From UBA987 sp002292105 (GTDB taxonomy: Bacteria > Bacteroidota > Bacteroidia > NS11-12g > UBA9320), in assembly GCA_943846675.1 (NCBI GenBank), contig OX044357.1, forward strand, positions 1,240,001 to 1,304,000: a DNA stretch of 64,000 nucleotides, in the 5' to 3' direction. Below the pieces are notes generated by a model. It was not told the origin of the DNA, ran no database searches, and worked only from the letters and a program-made list of their open reading frames with translations. How positions within the stretch are numbered: position 1 is the first letter of the stretch; each line of letters opens with the position of its first letter. A program made the position numbers and the translations under genes. This document shows positions 37,574 to 46,705 of this stretch, one piece after another.

Positions 37574-39388
37574 TTATTGTATAGGTATTTCCGTTTCCAT
37601 CATCTTTTTCTCCAACTCAGGTCGTTGGCTAACCGTATCGCGGTTAATGTATTTTTCAATCATCAACGTACAAATTGGAGCTGCCCATGTTGATCCGTAT
37701 CCAGCATTTTCAACAACCGTCGCAATGGCAATTTTTGGGTTGTCCTTTGGTGCAAAGGCAATAAAGATACTATGGTTCTCGCCATGTGGGTTTTGAACGG
37801 TACCTGTTTTGCCACAAATGTCTATGCCGGGTATTTGTACGTAGGCGCCCGTACCGTTGGTCAGTACGTTGCGCATACCATTTACTACCGTGGTAAAGTG
37901 TATGTCGTCTATGCCTACTTCATGTTTGGTTGTAAACGCTTCTGGCACGTTATCGCTGCGGATAAAGTGTGGCGTATAAAAGTATCCGCGGTTGGCCACC
38001 ATGGCCGAAATGTTGGCCATCTGCATTGGCGTAAGTAGTAACTCTCCTTGGCCTATCGACATGGAAATAATGCGGACATAGTTCCATTTGTTTTGACCAT
38101 GGATTTTATGGAAGTAATTGGCATTCGGCACGTTTCCAGGTTTCTCGCCACTAATATCGGTTCCGAGTTTGTCGCCCAATCCCATTCGGTTTAAATAACT
38201 TTTCCAATTGTTATATCCTTCCTCAATATTTTCGAAGCGGTCTTGGTGCAATATCTCTCGGTAGGTGTTGCAGTAAAACGCATTACACGACGTTTGAATG
38301 GCATAACCCACATTGGGTCTTGGGGCGTGACCATGGCAACGCACGGTTAATCCACCAATGTGAAATCCACCGTTACAAGAATACCGTGTGTTTGGGGTTA
38401 TGGCGCCTTCTTGCAAACCAATCAGCGACATCACCACTTTAAACGTACTTCCGGGCGGGTACATCGATGTGGTAGCGCGGTTAATCAACGGTTTGCTTGG
38501 GTCTGTTGCAAGCTTCGAATAGTTTTTGCCCAGATTTTTGATGGCAAACATATCGGGTTTGTAACCCGGTGAAGTCACCATGGCCAATATCTCTCCAGTG
38601 GCAGGTTCAATGGCTACAATGCTGCCCGTTTTACCCGCAATCAGTTTCTCTCCATATTCCTGAATCAGCACATCCAAACTCACTTTTAGCTCTGTGCCTA
38701 CAACGGCTTTGGTGTCGTCGGCGCCATCATTATACTGTTCCTTAAGCTTGCCCGTATTGTCTTTTAAGAAGTATTGCTTGCCTTTCTGGCCACGTAGTAA
38801 CGATTCGTAGTATCGCTCTAATCCACTCTTGCCAATGTTTTCGCCAATGTCGTAATACTCTTCGTCGTCGCGCTCTAGCTCGTAGCGTGAAATTTCAGCG
38901 ACGTAACCCAAGGTGTGCGCAGCAATATTGTGTTTGTATTTTCGGTCGGACCTTGATTCCATGTCAAACTGTGGGAATTTGAATAACCCCTCTTGAATTC
39001 GGGCAAAGTCTTGGGTCGATATATTTTTAATGAACAGCCCCTTTTGGTTAAACCGAGTAGCGCGTGCTTTTTTGAGCTTCTCCGTTACTTCTTCTGGCGT
39101 CATTTGCACCAACCGGCAGAAGTCATCCATCTCAAACTCCTTTTTGTTAAACGGAAAGTGGACCACCAAATCGTGCGCATCTTCATTAAACACAATAATT
39201 TCTCCGTTACGATCGGTGATTAAACCTCGGTCAGGAAATTCGATGACGTCGCGAATGGATAATCGGGCAGATTTTTCGGCGTATTTGTCGCTAAGTACTT
39301 GTAGATAAAACAGCTTCGAGATCAAAATCAGGGCAAATACCACAATCGCAAAACGAATGATGGTACTACGGTTCTGATTATGAGTCAT
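37574..39388 (-). CDS. mrdA: Penicillin-binding protein 2
   Basis: 604 aa. One N-terminal membrane helix (IRFAIVVFALILISKLFYL), the pedestal/dimerisation domain beginning DRGLITDRNGEII, and a transpeptidase domain with Ser in YPPGSTFKVVM (SxxK), SCN in IQTSCNAFYCN, and the KTGT motif in CGKTGTVQNPHG. It cross-links new peptidoglycan in the rod complex. It overlaps mreD by 11 bp and is 1 bp from rodA, so it is co-translated with them. Confidence 0.95.
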   Translation of the reverse strand: MTHNQNRSTIIRFAIVVFALILISKLFYLQVLSDKYAEKSARLSIRDVIEFPDRGLITDRNGEIIVFNEDAHDLVVHFPFNKKEFEMDDFCRLVQMTPEEVTEKLKKARATRFNQKGLFIKNISTQDFARIQEGLFKFPQFDMESRSDRKYKHNIAAHTLGYVAEISRYELERDDEEYYDIGENIGKSGLERYYESLLRGQKGKQYFLKDNTGKLKEQYNDGADDTKAVVGTELKVSLDVLIQEYGEKLIAGKTGSIVAIEPATGEILAMVTSPGYKPDMFAIKNLGKNYSKLATDPSKPLINRATTSMYPPGSTFKVVMSLIGLQEGAITPNTRYSCNGGFHIGGLTVRCHGHAPRPNVGYAIQTSCNAFYCNTYREILHQDRFENIEEGYNNWKSYLNRMGLGDKLGTDISGEKPGNVPNANYFHKIHGQNKWNYVRIISMSIGQGELLLTPMQMANISAMVANRGYFYTPHFIRSDNVPEAFTTKHEVGIDDIHFTTVVNGMRNVLTNGTGAYVQIPGIDICGKTGTVQNPHGENHSIFIAFAPKDNPKIAIATVVENAGYGSTWAAPICTLMIEKYINRDTVSQRPELEKKMMETEIPIQ

Positions 39389-39902
39389 TTGCGGTCTCTC
39401 GATTAAAGGTAAAAAGGAATAGCAAAATTAAGAAAATCGCCAAGCTTGAGCTGTAAGCAATCTTAAATAATGTGCTACCAAAGTTACTAAAACTGAAGTT
39501 TTCCATCAGAAATAAAATTGTATGGAAAACGGTTGTAAAAATGGAAACGTAAATAACGAACCATCCCGTATCTGCATTGCTAAAATTTGGTCGAATTCCT
39601 GTACTTAACCATTCTTTATCTACCACGGTATTGAAGTAGACATACCGCAAAAACATGATGAATACGGCTGTAAACGATTGCAAACCTGGCGTGTAAGAGA
39701 AACTATCAATTACAAAGCCCAATGCAAAGGCAATCAAATATCCTATCCAGTGTTTTAGGTTAATGGGCAGCGTCAGCAAAAGGATGATGTACAGCTGCGG
39801 AAACATGTACTGGTTCAGGTTTAAATTGTTTATCACCAAAACCTGTATCGCCAAAATGACAATCGCCGAAAGCACAAAACGTATCCAATCTCTAGTTTGC
39901 AT
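39378..39902 (-). CDS. mreD: Rod-shape protein MreD
   Basis: 174 aa with about five membrane helices and few conserved residues, as is normal for MreD. LYIILLLTLPINLKHWIGYL and the position between mreC and PBP2 support the call. It overlaps mreC by 11 bp at the start and PBP2 by 11 bp at the end. Confidence 0.85.
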   Translation of the reverse strand: MQTRDWIRFVLSAIVILAIQVLVINNLNLNQYMFPQLYIILLLTLPINLKHWIGYLIAFALGFVIDSFSYTPGLQSFTAVFIMFLRYVYFNTVVDKEWLSTGIRPNFSNADTGWFVIYVSIFTTVFHTILFLMENFSFSNFGSTLFKIAYSSSLAIFLILLFLFTFNRETANDS

Positions 39903-40725
39903 CTATATAGGGTGCTTCGAGGGTTTTGAGTTCTTTACCAAATTTATTTTTGATGATGTACACTTCACTAAGTTGTGACATGTCAGTCGCCAAATCGACG
40001 TCTATGTCTAAGTATTTACCTTCATCCGATTGTTCTACCGATTCGACGTTGCCAATTTTTATATGCTCTGGGAAGTAATGCCCATATTCTGTAGTGGTTA
40101 CTTCTTGCCCTACTTTGATTTGGTATTGATCCGATATCTTTTCAAGCTGCACAATGTCTTCGTTTTTACCATCCCAGCGTACTTGGCCAGAGTGCGTTCT
40201 GCCATTAATTTTTGGCGTTAACACAAAGTTGGAATTCAAGATAGACATGGCAATACAGAAGTTTTCAGAAACGTCTACAATAATGCCTGCAACGCCCAAT
40301 GGGCTGATTACCCCCATGTCTTTGGATACTCCGTGTTTGATGCCACGATCCATCGTAAAATAGTTCTTCTCTTTACGGATGTTGTTGTAAATCACCTTGG
40401 CAGGGATGTACGAATATTGCACCACGCGGTTGCTGTCGCGTGCCACACTGGTGTCCGAATTAATGAATATGTAGTTTTCTGTTCCGCGTGTACGCAGTAA
40501 GATGTTTTCCTCTTTAAGTTTTTGATTTTCAGACTTTAACAGGAAGTAATTGATTACGTTTTTACGCGAGGTAAGGATGTTTCCGTTCACCGTGCTTGCG
40601 GTGCTAAAAAAAACAGATTGGTGGTAGGTGTTAAACCGTACCAATGCAAAAATGGAAATACCTTGAAGAATGAGAAATAGGAAATAATGAAAATTCGTCC
40701 GTAAGAATTGGAGAAGATTCTGCAT
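39892..40725 (-). CDS. mreC: Rod-shape protein MreC
   Basis: 277 aa. One N-terminal membrane helix, a coiled coil (SENQKLKEENILLRTRG) and the periplasmic MreC double beta-barrel with GIKHGVSKDMGVISPLGVAG, the typical V-x-x-x-x-G-V-I-S-P-x-G-V-x-G motif. It scaffolds PBP2 and RodA around MreB. It starts 5 bp after the mreB stop. Confidence 0.95.
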   Translation of the reverse strand: MQNLLQFLRTNFHYFLFLILQGISIFALVRFNTYHQSVFFSTASTVNGNILTSRKNVINYFLLKSENQKLKEENILLRTRGTENYIFINSDTSVARDSNRVVQYSYIPAKVIYNNIRKEKNYFTMDRGIKHGVSKDMGVISPLGVAGIIVDVSENFCIAMSILNSNFVLTPKINGRTHSGQVRWDGKNEDIVQLEKISDQYQIKVGQEVTTTEYGHYFPEHIKIGNVESVEQSDEGKYLDIDVDLATDMSQLSEVYIIKNKFGKELKTLEAPYIDAN

Positions 40726-40730
40726 GTATC

Positions 40731-41753
40731 CTATTGCATGATCGTTTTATAACTTGGTAAGTTCTTTAACGCGATACCTGTTCCTTTAACAACTGCCTGA
40801 AGTGGATCTTCTGCCACGTATACAGGTAACTTCGACTTACTACTAATTCTTTTATCTAAACCACGTAAAAGCGCTCCTCCACCGGTTAGGTATAAACCTG
40901 TTTGGTAAATATCTGCACTCAATTCTGGTGGTGTATGCTCTAGGGCTTTTAATACTGCTTCTTCTATTTTGGCAATTGATTTATCCAACGATAAAGCAAT
41001 CTCGCTATACGAAACCAATATCTGCTTTGGAATACCCGTCATCAAATCACGGCCATTTACGGCGTAGTCTTCTGGTGGATTTTCAAGTTCTGGCAAGGCT
41101 GCCCCAACTTCAATTTTGATTTGCTCTGCGGTGCGTTCACCAATCATCAAGTTGTGTTGACGACGCATGTATTCAATAATGTCTTCGGTGAAGTTATCTC
41201 CAGCAACACGGATAGATTCGTCAGAAACGATACCAGATAAGGCGATTACCGCAATCTCTGTTGTACCACCTCCTATGTCAATAATCATGTTACCCATTGG
41301 CTCAGAAATGTCGATACCGATACCAATAGCCGCAGCCATAGGTTCAGGAATCATATACACTTCTTTGGCGCCAGCTTTTTCAGCAGATTGACGTACCGCT
41401 CTTTTTTCAACTTCAGTAATGCCAGACGGGATACAAATAACCATTCGAATTTGAGGCGTCATAAAGTTGCCTTTTCGGTTGATCATTTTGATAAAACCAC
41501 GGATCATGTGCTCGGCAGCTTTAAAATCTGCAATAACACCGTCTTTCAGCGGACGAATTGTTTTGATGTCTTCATGGGTTTTACCATGCATCATTTGGGC
41601 GCCTTTCCCAATCGCAATGATTTCTCCAGTACTGCGTTTCATCGCAATAATTGAAGGTTCATTCACCACTACTTTGTCTTTATGGATGATTAGCGTGTTG
41701 GCCGTTCCAAGGTCAATGGCTATCTCTTGGGTGAGGAAGTTAAAAATGCCCAT
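40731..41753 (-). CDS. mreB: Actin-like rod-shape protein MreB
   Basis: 340 aa. Phosphate-1 loop AIDLGTANTLI near residue 12, connect and phosphate-2 loops (IIDIGGGTTEIAVIALSG), and the adenosine motif LTGGGALLRGLD are intact. It forms membrane-bound filaments that direct cell-wall elongation. It is the first gene of the five-gene rod cluster. A variant -7 box (TAATATTG) was noticed upstream but is not certain. Confidence 0.97.
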   Translation of the reverse strand: MGIFNFLTQEIAIDLGTANTLIIHKDKVVVNEPSIIAMKRSTGEIIAIGKGAQMMHGKTHEDIKTIRPLKDGVIADFKAAEHMIRGFIKMINRKGNFMTPQIRMVICIPSGITEVEKRAVRQSAEKAGAKEVYMIPEPMAAAIGIGIDISEPMGNMIIDIGGGTTEIAVIALSGIVSDESIRVAGDNFTEDIIEYMRRQHNLMIGERTAEQIKIEVGAALPELENPPEDYAVNGRDLMTGIPKQILVSYSEIALSLDKSIAKIEEAVLKALEHTPPELSADIYQTGLYLTGGGALLRGLDKRISSKSKLPVYVAEDPLQAVVKGTGIALKNLPSYKTIMQ

Positions 41754-41900
41754 TTATTCGTTTAAAAGCTGAAATTTACGTCTGTGTAGTACTCATTAAA
41801 GTACAATTCTGCAATATTAGTTGAATATCCTGTGAATTGGTAGTTAATCCACAGAAAACTCAGCAACAATATTTGCTGGAAACTCCTGTTTCTGAGAACC

Positions 41901-43394
41901 TTAATGTTTGAAGTGTCGATGACCTGTAATCACCATGGCCATGTTGTGTGCATCGCAATAGTCGATAGACAACTTATCCTTGATGCTTCCACCAGGTTGA
42001 ATCACTGATTTGATGCCTGCTTTGTCGGCAATCTCTACACAATCTGGGAAAGGGAAAAAGGCATCACTGGCCATTACACTGCCTTCCAATTCGAAGTTGA
42101 ATTTGCGGGCTTTCTCTATGGCTTGATTCAAGGCATCAATACGTGATGTTTGTCCTGTACCGCTGGCCAACAATTGGTTGCCTTTGGCTAATACAATGGC
42201 GTTACTCTTGGTGTGTTTACACAAGATATTCGCAAATCGTAGGTCAGCAATTTCTTGTTCAGACGGAGACACTTTTGATGCGATTTTGTATTCTGCCGTG
42301 GGTACAACAACAGAATCTCTATCTTGTACCAAAGTACCATTCAATGCAGATCGAACTGAAGTTTGTTCCCACTCAAAATCATTCAATTGAAGCAGGATGC
42401 GGTTTTTCTTGGTTTGCAAAATGTCTAAGGCATCTTGATCAAAGCTTGGTGCAATTAACACTTCAAAGAACAGTGAATGCATTTCTTCGGCCGTTGCTTT
42501 GTCGATGTTGGATAATGTAACCAAAACCCCACCAAAGGCAGAAGTTGGATCACCGGCAAGCGCATCTTTATACGCTTGATGCACTGATTCGCGAATCGCA
42601 AAACCACACGCGTTGTTGTGTTTTAGTATCCCAAATACCGGTTGTGCTTCGTCTTTAAAATCACTGATTAATGAGATGGCCGCATCAATATCCAATAGGT
42701 TGTTGTACGACAATGCCTTACCATGAATCTGGGTAAAGATGTTTTCTAAATCACCCACATATTGCGCTTTCTGGTGTGGGTTTTCGCCGTAGCGTAATTC
42801 TTTAGAAGGCACGCCAGCAAAGTAGTTGGCAATGTGCTGATCGTATTCTGTAGTGGTCGCAAAAGCCTCAAAAGCCAATTGCTTGCGGTAGGCATTCGTC
42901 GATTGTCCGTCGTTGGCCTTCAAATGCTCCAACAAACCTGTTGCCTGACTCTTATCGCTCAGAATTACCTTGTCTTTATAGTTTTTAGCTGCGGCACGTA
43001 TTAACGAAACGCCGCCTATGTCAATCTTCTCAATAATTTGTTGCTCATCGTCTGTGCTGGCAACAGTTTCTTCAAACGGATATAGATCTACCCATATTAA
43101 GTCGATGTTTTCAATCTTAAACTCTTTGAGTTGTTCTTGGTCTTGTGGGTTGTCGCCTCTATTCAAGATTCCACCAAATACGGCTGGGTGAAGCGTCTTT
43201 ACGCGTCCACCAAGGATACTCGGGTAGGAAGTGATTTCTTCAACAGGCACTACTGGAATACCCATGGCTTCTAAATATTTTTGAGTTCCACCGGTGCTTA
43301 GGATGGTTGTTCCGTTTTGGTGTAAATACGTTGCGAGAGCGTCAATTCCGTCTTTATAAAAAACGGAGATTAATGCGGTTTTGATTGACTTCAC
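41901..43394 (-). CDS. purH: Bifunctional AICAR transformylase / IMP cyclohydrolase
   Basis: 497 aa. The N-terminal cyclohydrolase (MGS-like) domain has ILSTGGTQKYLEA and GGRVKTLHPAVFGGIL; the C-terminal transformylase has GILKHNNACGFA with the catalytic Lys-His and DAFFPFPDCVEIADKAG. It performs the last two steps of de novo IMP synthesis. It starts at GTG, 16 nt after a TACCTTTG promoter box. purB is also in the window at 54.5 kb, but not linked. Confidence 0.96.
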   Translation of the reverse strand: MKSIKTALISVFYKDGIDALATYLHQNGTTILSTGGTQKYLEAMGIPVVPVEEITSYPSILGGRVKTLHPAVFGGILNRGDNPQDQEQLKEFKIENIDLIWVDLYPFEETVASTDDEQQIIEKIDIGGVSLIRAAAKNYKDKVILSDKSQATGLLEHLKANDGQSTNAYRKQLAFEAFATTTEYDQHIANYFAGVPSKELRYGENPHQKAQYVGDLENIFTQIHGKALSYNNLLDIDAAISLISDFKDEAQPVFGILKHNNACGFAIRESVHQAYKDALAGDPTSAFGGVLVTLSNIDKATAEEMHSLFFEVLIAPSFDQDALDILQTKKNRILLQLNDFEWEQTSVRSALNGTLVQDRDSVVVPTAEYKIASKVSPSEQEIADLRFANILCKHTKSNAIVLAKGNQLLASGTGQTSRIDALNQAIEKARKFNFELEGSVMASDAFFPFPDCVEIADKAGIKSVIQPGGSIKDKLSIDYCDAHNMAMVITGHRHFKH

Positions 43395-43410
43395 TAGACT
43401 AATGTTTGTG

Positions 43411-43418
43411 CAAAGGTA
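43411..43418 (-). promoter_or_regulatory. -7 promoter box for purH
   Basis: On the minus strand TACCTTTG, an exact TAnnTTTG match, 16 nt before the GTG start. Confidence 0.6.
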
Positions 43419-43439
43419 AACCAGCTTTTTAGGCTAGCG

Positions 43440-43818
43440 CTACAACGGGTTATGACTTTTGTACAGGTTGTGCACAAGGTTCAGCACATACGACGTAAGG
43501 TGGATGTGAAGAATCTGTTGAATGAGGCAAGATTCCACCTAGTACGTCATTCGGAGGGTGTAACCCGAAGAATCTCATTAGCTGATAATTGAGAATTGAA
43601 ATTTGAAAGTTGAAAATGGTTGGACTTGTCAGGTTGCAGATTTTCTGTGGTCGTCATTCAGCGTAAACTACGATAGGAGGGAGTGAAGAATCTGTTTAGT
43701 TGAGAGCTGATAGTTGAGAATTGAGAGTTGAAAATGTTGGGACTCGTCAGGTTGTTGATTTACCTGTGGTTGTCATTCAGAGTGCTTTGTCGATTTCTAC
43801 TTTAAAGTACAAAGATTG
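43440..43818. repeat. Repeat island 4: inverted copies of the GTCATTC/GAAGAATCT element
   Basis: No gene. It holds a variant at 43497-43582 with CGTCATTCGGAGGGTGTAAC and CCCGAAGAATCTC, a long copy at 43621-43705 that is the reverse complement of the copies at 20038-20125 and 56195-56290, and a partial copy at about 43739-43795. They are joined by short TTGAGAA/TTGAAAG heptamer runs. GTCATTC-type elements ending in GAAGAATCT are widely scattered in Bacteroidota as far as I recall; the mechanism is not known to me. Confidence 0.75.
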
Positions 43819-43947
43819 TCACCTCTTTTTTAGCGGTGCGAGTAACAGATAGAATATCCAAGCAAACCAAGAGATGAACAACACTGCAAGAATCCAAGCT
43901 ATTTTCTCTCCTCCTCGTGTTTTACTTGATGGTAATATGGATAGCAT
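43819..43947 (-). CDS. Small single-helix membrane protein
   Basis: 42 aa: a basic N-terminal segment (MLSILPSSKTRGGEK), one membrane helix rich in Trp and Leu (AWILAVLFISWFAWIFY), and the basic end APLKKR. It follows the DrmB-like fragment by 12 bp on the same strand and so is probably in the same transcript. It has no known DISARM homology. The pattern E-K-x-x-W-x-L-x-x-L resembles phospholipase D N-terminal-type membrane segments, but it is too short to assign. Confidence 0.45.
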   Translation of the reverse strand: MLSILPSSKTRGGEKIAWILAVLFISWFAWIFYLLLAPLKKR

Positions 43948-43959
43948 TATATGACTGGC

Positions 43960-45235
43960 TTATTTTATAGAGTACTCAAGTAGACTTTTGAAGTAACCAA
44001 ATTGATCATCTACCATAACGCGCCTATCTAAGCCCAAATTCATCTCTTCGCAAGCTGTTTCAGCTACAAGCGAGCAAGAGAAACAGGCAGCCAGGTTAAG
44101 ATTATATATCCCTTGACCATCAGACTCCCAACAGAGTGGATCAGAAGAACAATCAACAGACCGTTCTAAGCCTCTCTTCATAATCTCTAGTATTTTTTCA
44201 GTTTCTGCTTGAGATACTAAACCTCCCATACTTCCCTCAGAACCTTCCGCTGTATAAATTAGTACACCTGACATTAGTTTTTCAGGATTGGATGAGACGT
44301 AAAGTCTCTCTTTTAAACTTGCAGTAGGGTAACCGCAAGAAAACTCCAATTCTCTCATCATCATATGCGAGAATGAATGGATTAAAAAATGCTTAATTCC
44401 ATTGTTCTTGATTTTTTGCATAAAACTAGCCCCTTGTTGTTGTGGGTTAATCATTCTATTTATATACTGACTAAACCTGTCCTGAAGTTTTGGATATTCA
44501 ATTAGCCATTTCTCAATTTTTGTGTCATCAAATTGAAAAAAGATACCCTCGCCCAATGTCTCATTTGCTGGCAGCACGAACAGTTCTTTGTCTTCAATAG
44601 AAAAAATATTCTGACCAGCAGAAGATTCTTGAATATCTCTATCTCCATTTTCATTAACTTTTACAATTCTTTCTTTAGGTTTTACTCTGGTGAAATCGAA
44701 TTGAATATTAGTGACTTTCAATTCATCTACTTGCTGAATTTTAACAAAATACTCTGATAAGCTGTCACTTAAATCAATGTCTTTAAAGCTCAAACCTTTA
44801 TTCTTCTCTTTACCTTCAAAAGATGTATTTCGAGAAAAACATTTATACTCTTGAAACCTATAATTTTCGTAAAAATCTTGGTCAACAATTTTATTCTCTA
44901 CTTTGAAATATTCTGCCCTTAGAATATCAATTGTCAGCGATTCATCGTAAACATCATTTTCTTTAAGAAAATCCTCAAAATCATCTTCAATGTTTTTGTC
45001 CCAATATTTTTCTTTTGTTTTAGTAGTTCTTGACAGATTTATCTCAATCGCATCCATAGCTTTTTTTAATGCTTGGGATATGTTTTCTGCTAGATGCATT
45101 GGTATAAATAAACTCGAAAAACCATTTGCATAATAGGTGTTATTAGCAGTCACCAATGCTACACTCATTTCTGCTCTATCATTATTTTCTTCATTACCAT
45201 CTTTATAACATTTTTCAAATGGTAAGTGTTCGACG
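43960..45235 (-). pseudogene. drmB: DrmB-like (DUF1998) protein, N-terminus removed at an IS
   Basis: The open frame runs from the stop at 43960 back to the IS edge at 45235; the first internal ATG is at 45168 (402 aa). Beyond that ATG, coding continues upstream as EHLPFEKCYKDGNEENNDRA, so the gene is cut, not naturally short. Features shared with DrmB of DISARM: TYYANGFSSLFIP near the break, VDELKVTNIQFDFTRV, LPANETLGEGIFFQFDD, FLIHSFSHMMMRELEFSCGY, and a C-terminal DUF1998/MZB cysteine cluster (VDCSSDPLCW, AACFSCSLVAETACEEMN). About 200-250 N-terminal residues of a normal DrmB are missing. No drmA helicase, drmC phospholipase or methylase is present. The sequence is AT- and Lys-rich compared with its neighbours, suggesting transfer. 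Confidence 0.72.
45232..45235 (+). repeat. Left flanking GACG, candidate target-site duplication
   Basis: GACG directly precedes the left inverted repeat; the same GACG occurs at 46702-46705 after the right end. Confidence 0.55.
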
Positions 45236-45315
45236 TCAGCAAAAAGTGAACTTATAGGGGTTATGATTTAAGAGAGGGTTATTTAATATATTTATAACCT
45301 TTTAAATCAACCTTA

Positions 45316-45666
45316 ATGGTAAACAAGAAAAGTACAAGTTCACTAATCAGTGACTTAAAAAGAAAGACAAGAAAAGCGTATTCATCAGAAGAAAAGATTC
45401 GAATCATCATTGAAGGTATGCGTGGCGAGATCACCATCGCAGAATTATGTAGAAAAGAAGGAATCAGTCAAGGCAATTATTACAAGTGGGCTAAAGACTT
45501 TATGGAAGCAGGCAAACGTCGTCTAACGGGCGACACAATGCGTGAGGCTAACACTACAGAGGTGCAGGAGCTCAAAGGGGAAAATAGTTCTTTGAAGGAG
45601 TTGGTAGCAGAGCTTTCCTTAGAGGTGAGAACCTTGAAAAAAAATACAAATGGAGAAGACTTGTAA
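45316..45666 (+). CDS. IS3-family transposase OrfA (HTH protein)
   Basis: 116 aa. The N-terminal half is a helix-turn-helix of the transposase_8 type (YSSEEKIRIIIEGMRGE, then IAELCRKEGISQGNYYKW). The C-terminal half is a leucine-zipper-like coiled coil (LKGENSSLKELVAELSLEV) that usually pairs OrfA with OrfAB. Near its end is a run of eight A residues (45637-45644) where a -1 slip joins it to orfB. Confidence 0.88.
   Translation: MVNKKSTSSLISDLKRKTRKAYSSEEKIRIIIEGMRGEITIAELCRKEGISQGNYYKWAKDFMEAGKRRLTGDTMREANTTEVQELKGENSSLKELVAELSLEVRTLKKNTNGEDL
45637..45644 (+). promoter_or_regulatory. A8 slippery site for -1 frameshift between orfA and orfB
   Basis: Eight consecutive A residues. In the OrfA frame the reading is Leu-Lys-Lys-Asn; in the -1 frame the reading stays open from here into orfB as KKYKWRRLVRKRYMHYSQ. 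A -1 slip would give a fused OrfAB transposase, as is standard in IS3 elements. Confidence 0.65.
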
Positions 45667-45677
45667 GAAAGCGATAT

Positions 45678-46652
45678 ATGCATTACAGTCAACAGGAGAA
45701 ATATGAGCTTATACAGCTTGTAGAGCAATCGGACTTAGGTGTTTTACGTACTCTCAGAGAGCTTAAACTTAACAAAACCACCTTTTATAACTGGTACAAA
45801 GCATATGCCGAAGGCGGCTATGATGGTCTTGCACGTAAACCCAGTATTCGACCAAGTTCATGGAATAGGATTAATGAGTTAGATCGAGACAAGGTGGTAG
45901 AGATTGCTCTAGAGAAGCCAGAATTATCCCCTAGAGAGGTGGCTTGGCATATCACCGATACCTTCAACTATTACATCAGCGAATCCAGTGTCTATCGTAT
46001 TTTGAAAGCCAATGGTCTTATCTCAGTACCAAGTTTTAGAATCATGAGTGCTTCGGATAGTTTTCATGACAAGACTACACAAGTAAACCAGATGTGGCAA
46101 ACTGACTTTACGTACTTTAAAATCTATGGTTGGGGGTGGTATTACCTCTCAACAATTTTGGATGATTACTCGAGATTCATAATCAACTGGAAACTGTGCT
46201 CTAACATGAAAGCTCAAGACGTTAAAGACACCATAGATGAGGCTTTATTGGCATCCGATGTCTCTGAAGAGAACAGGCCTAAACTGCTATCTGACAATGG
46301 GTCGTGTTACATATCCAATGAACTTGCAGAATATCTTGGCAATCAAAATATGAAGCATATTAGAGGCCGTCCGTTACATCCACAGACCCAAGGAAAGATA
46401 GAACGCTATCACCGATCCATGAAGAATGTGGTCAAACTAGACAATTATTTTAGTCCTGAACAACTGGAAAGAAAACTCAACGAGTTCGTGGAGTATTACA
46501 ACTACAAACGCTACCACGAATCTTTGCAGAACTTAACTCCTGCTGAGGTTTACTACGGAAAAGGCGAAGTGAAATTGAAGCAAAGGAAAAAGACCAAAAT
46601 CAGGACACTTAAGGCTCGTAAAAAACAGTATCAGAAATTTAAACTAAATTAG
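45678..46652 (+). CDS. IS3-family transposase OrfB (DDE integrase)
   Basis: 324 aa from the first ATG, though the frame is open further upstream for a frameshift fusion with orfA. An HTH_21-type segment is near residue 60; the rve integrase core has Asp in MWQTDFTYF, Asp in LLSDNGSCY and Glu in HPQTQGKIERYHRS, the complete DDE triad with the K/R-x-x-x-x-x-x-E spacing. It cuts and joins IS ends. Confidence 0.92.
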   Translation: MHYSQQEKYELIQLVEQSDLGVLRTLRELKLNKTTFYNWYKAYAEGGYDGLARKPSIRPSSWNRINELDRDKVVEIALEKPELSPREVAWHITDTFNYYISESSVYRILKANGLISVPSFRIMSASDSFHDKTTQVNQMWQTDFTYFKIYGWGWYYLSTILDDYSRFIINWKLCSNMKAQDVKDTIDEALLASDVSEENRPKLLSDNGSCYISNELAEYLGNQNMKHIRGRPLHPQTQGKIERYHRSMKNVVKLDNYFSPEQLERKLNEFVEYYNYKRYHESLQNLTPAEVYYGKGEVKLKQRKKTKIRTLKARKKQYQKFKLN

Positions 46653-46701
46653 CATGAACTCTCTCTTAGTTTTTCACTCAAAAAGTTCAACTTTCGCTGA
46701 A

Positions 46702-46705
46702 GACG
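46702..46705 (+). repeat. Right flanking GACG, candidate target-site duplication
   Basis: Matches GACG at 45232-45235 on the other side of the IS. Confidence 0.55.

Larger units (their letters stand above)
45236..46701 (+). mobile_element. IS3-family insertion sequence
   Basis: About 1466 bp. Imperfect terminal inverted repeats begin TCAGCAAAAAGTGAACTT on the left and, read from the right end inward, TCAGCGAAAGTTGAACTT (15 of 18 identical). Two transposase frames, orfA and a DDE-type orfB in the -1 frame, fill it. GACG flanks both sides (one extra A at the right end if the repeats are read strictly). The frames and ends are intact, so the copy could still be mobile. Confidence 0.85.

Noticed and set aside
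41754..41900. Regulatory RNA between mreB and purH
   Set aside because: Only a short weak palindrome and a possible variant -7 box are visible; nothing supports an RNA gene.
43819..45235. Complete DISARM system
   Set aside because: Only a DrmB-like fragment is present; no helicase DrmA, methylase or DrmC was found in the window, so a functional system is not claimed.
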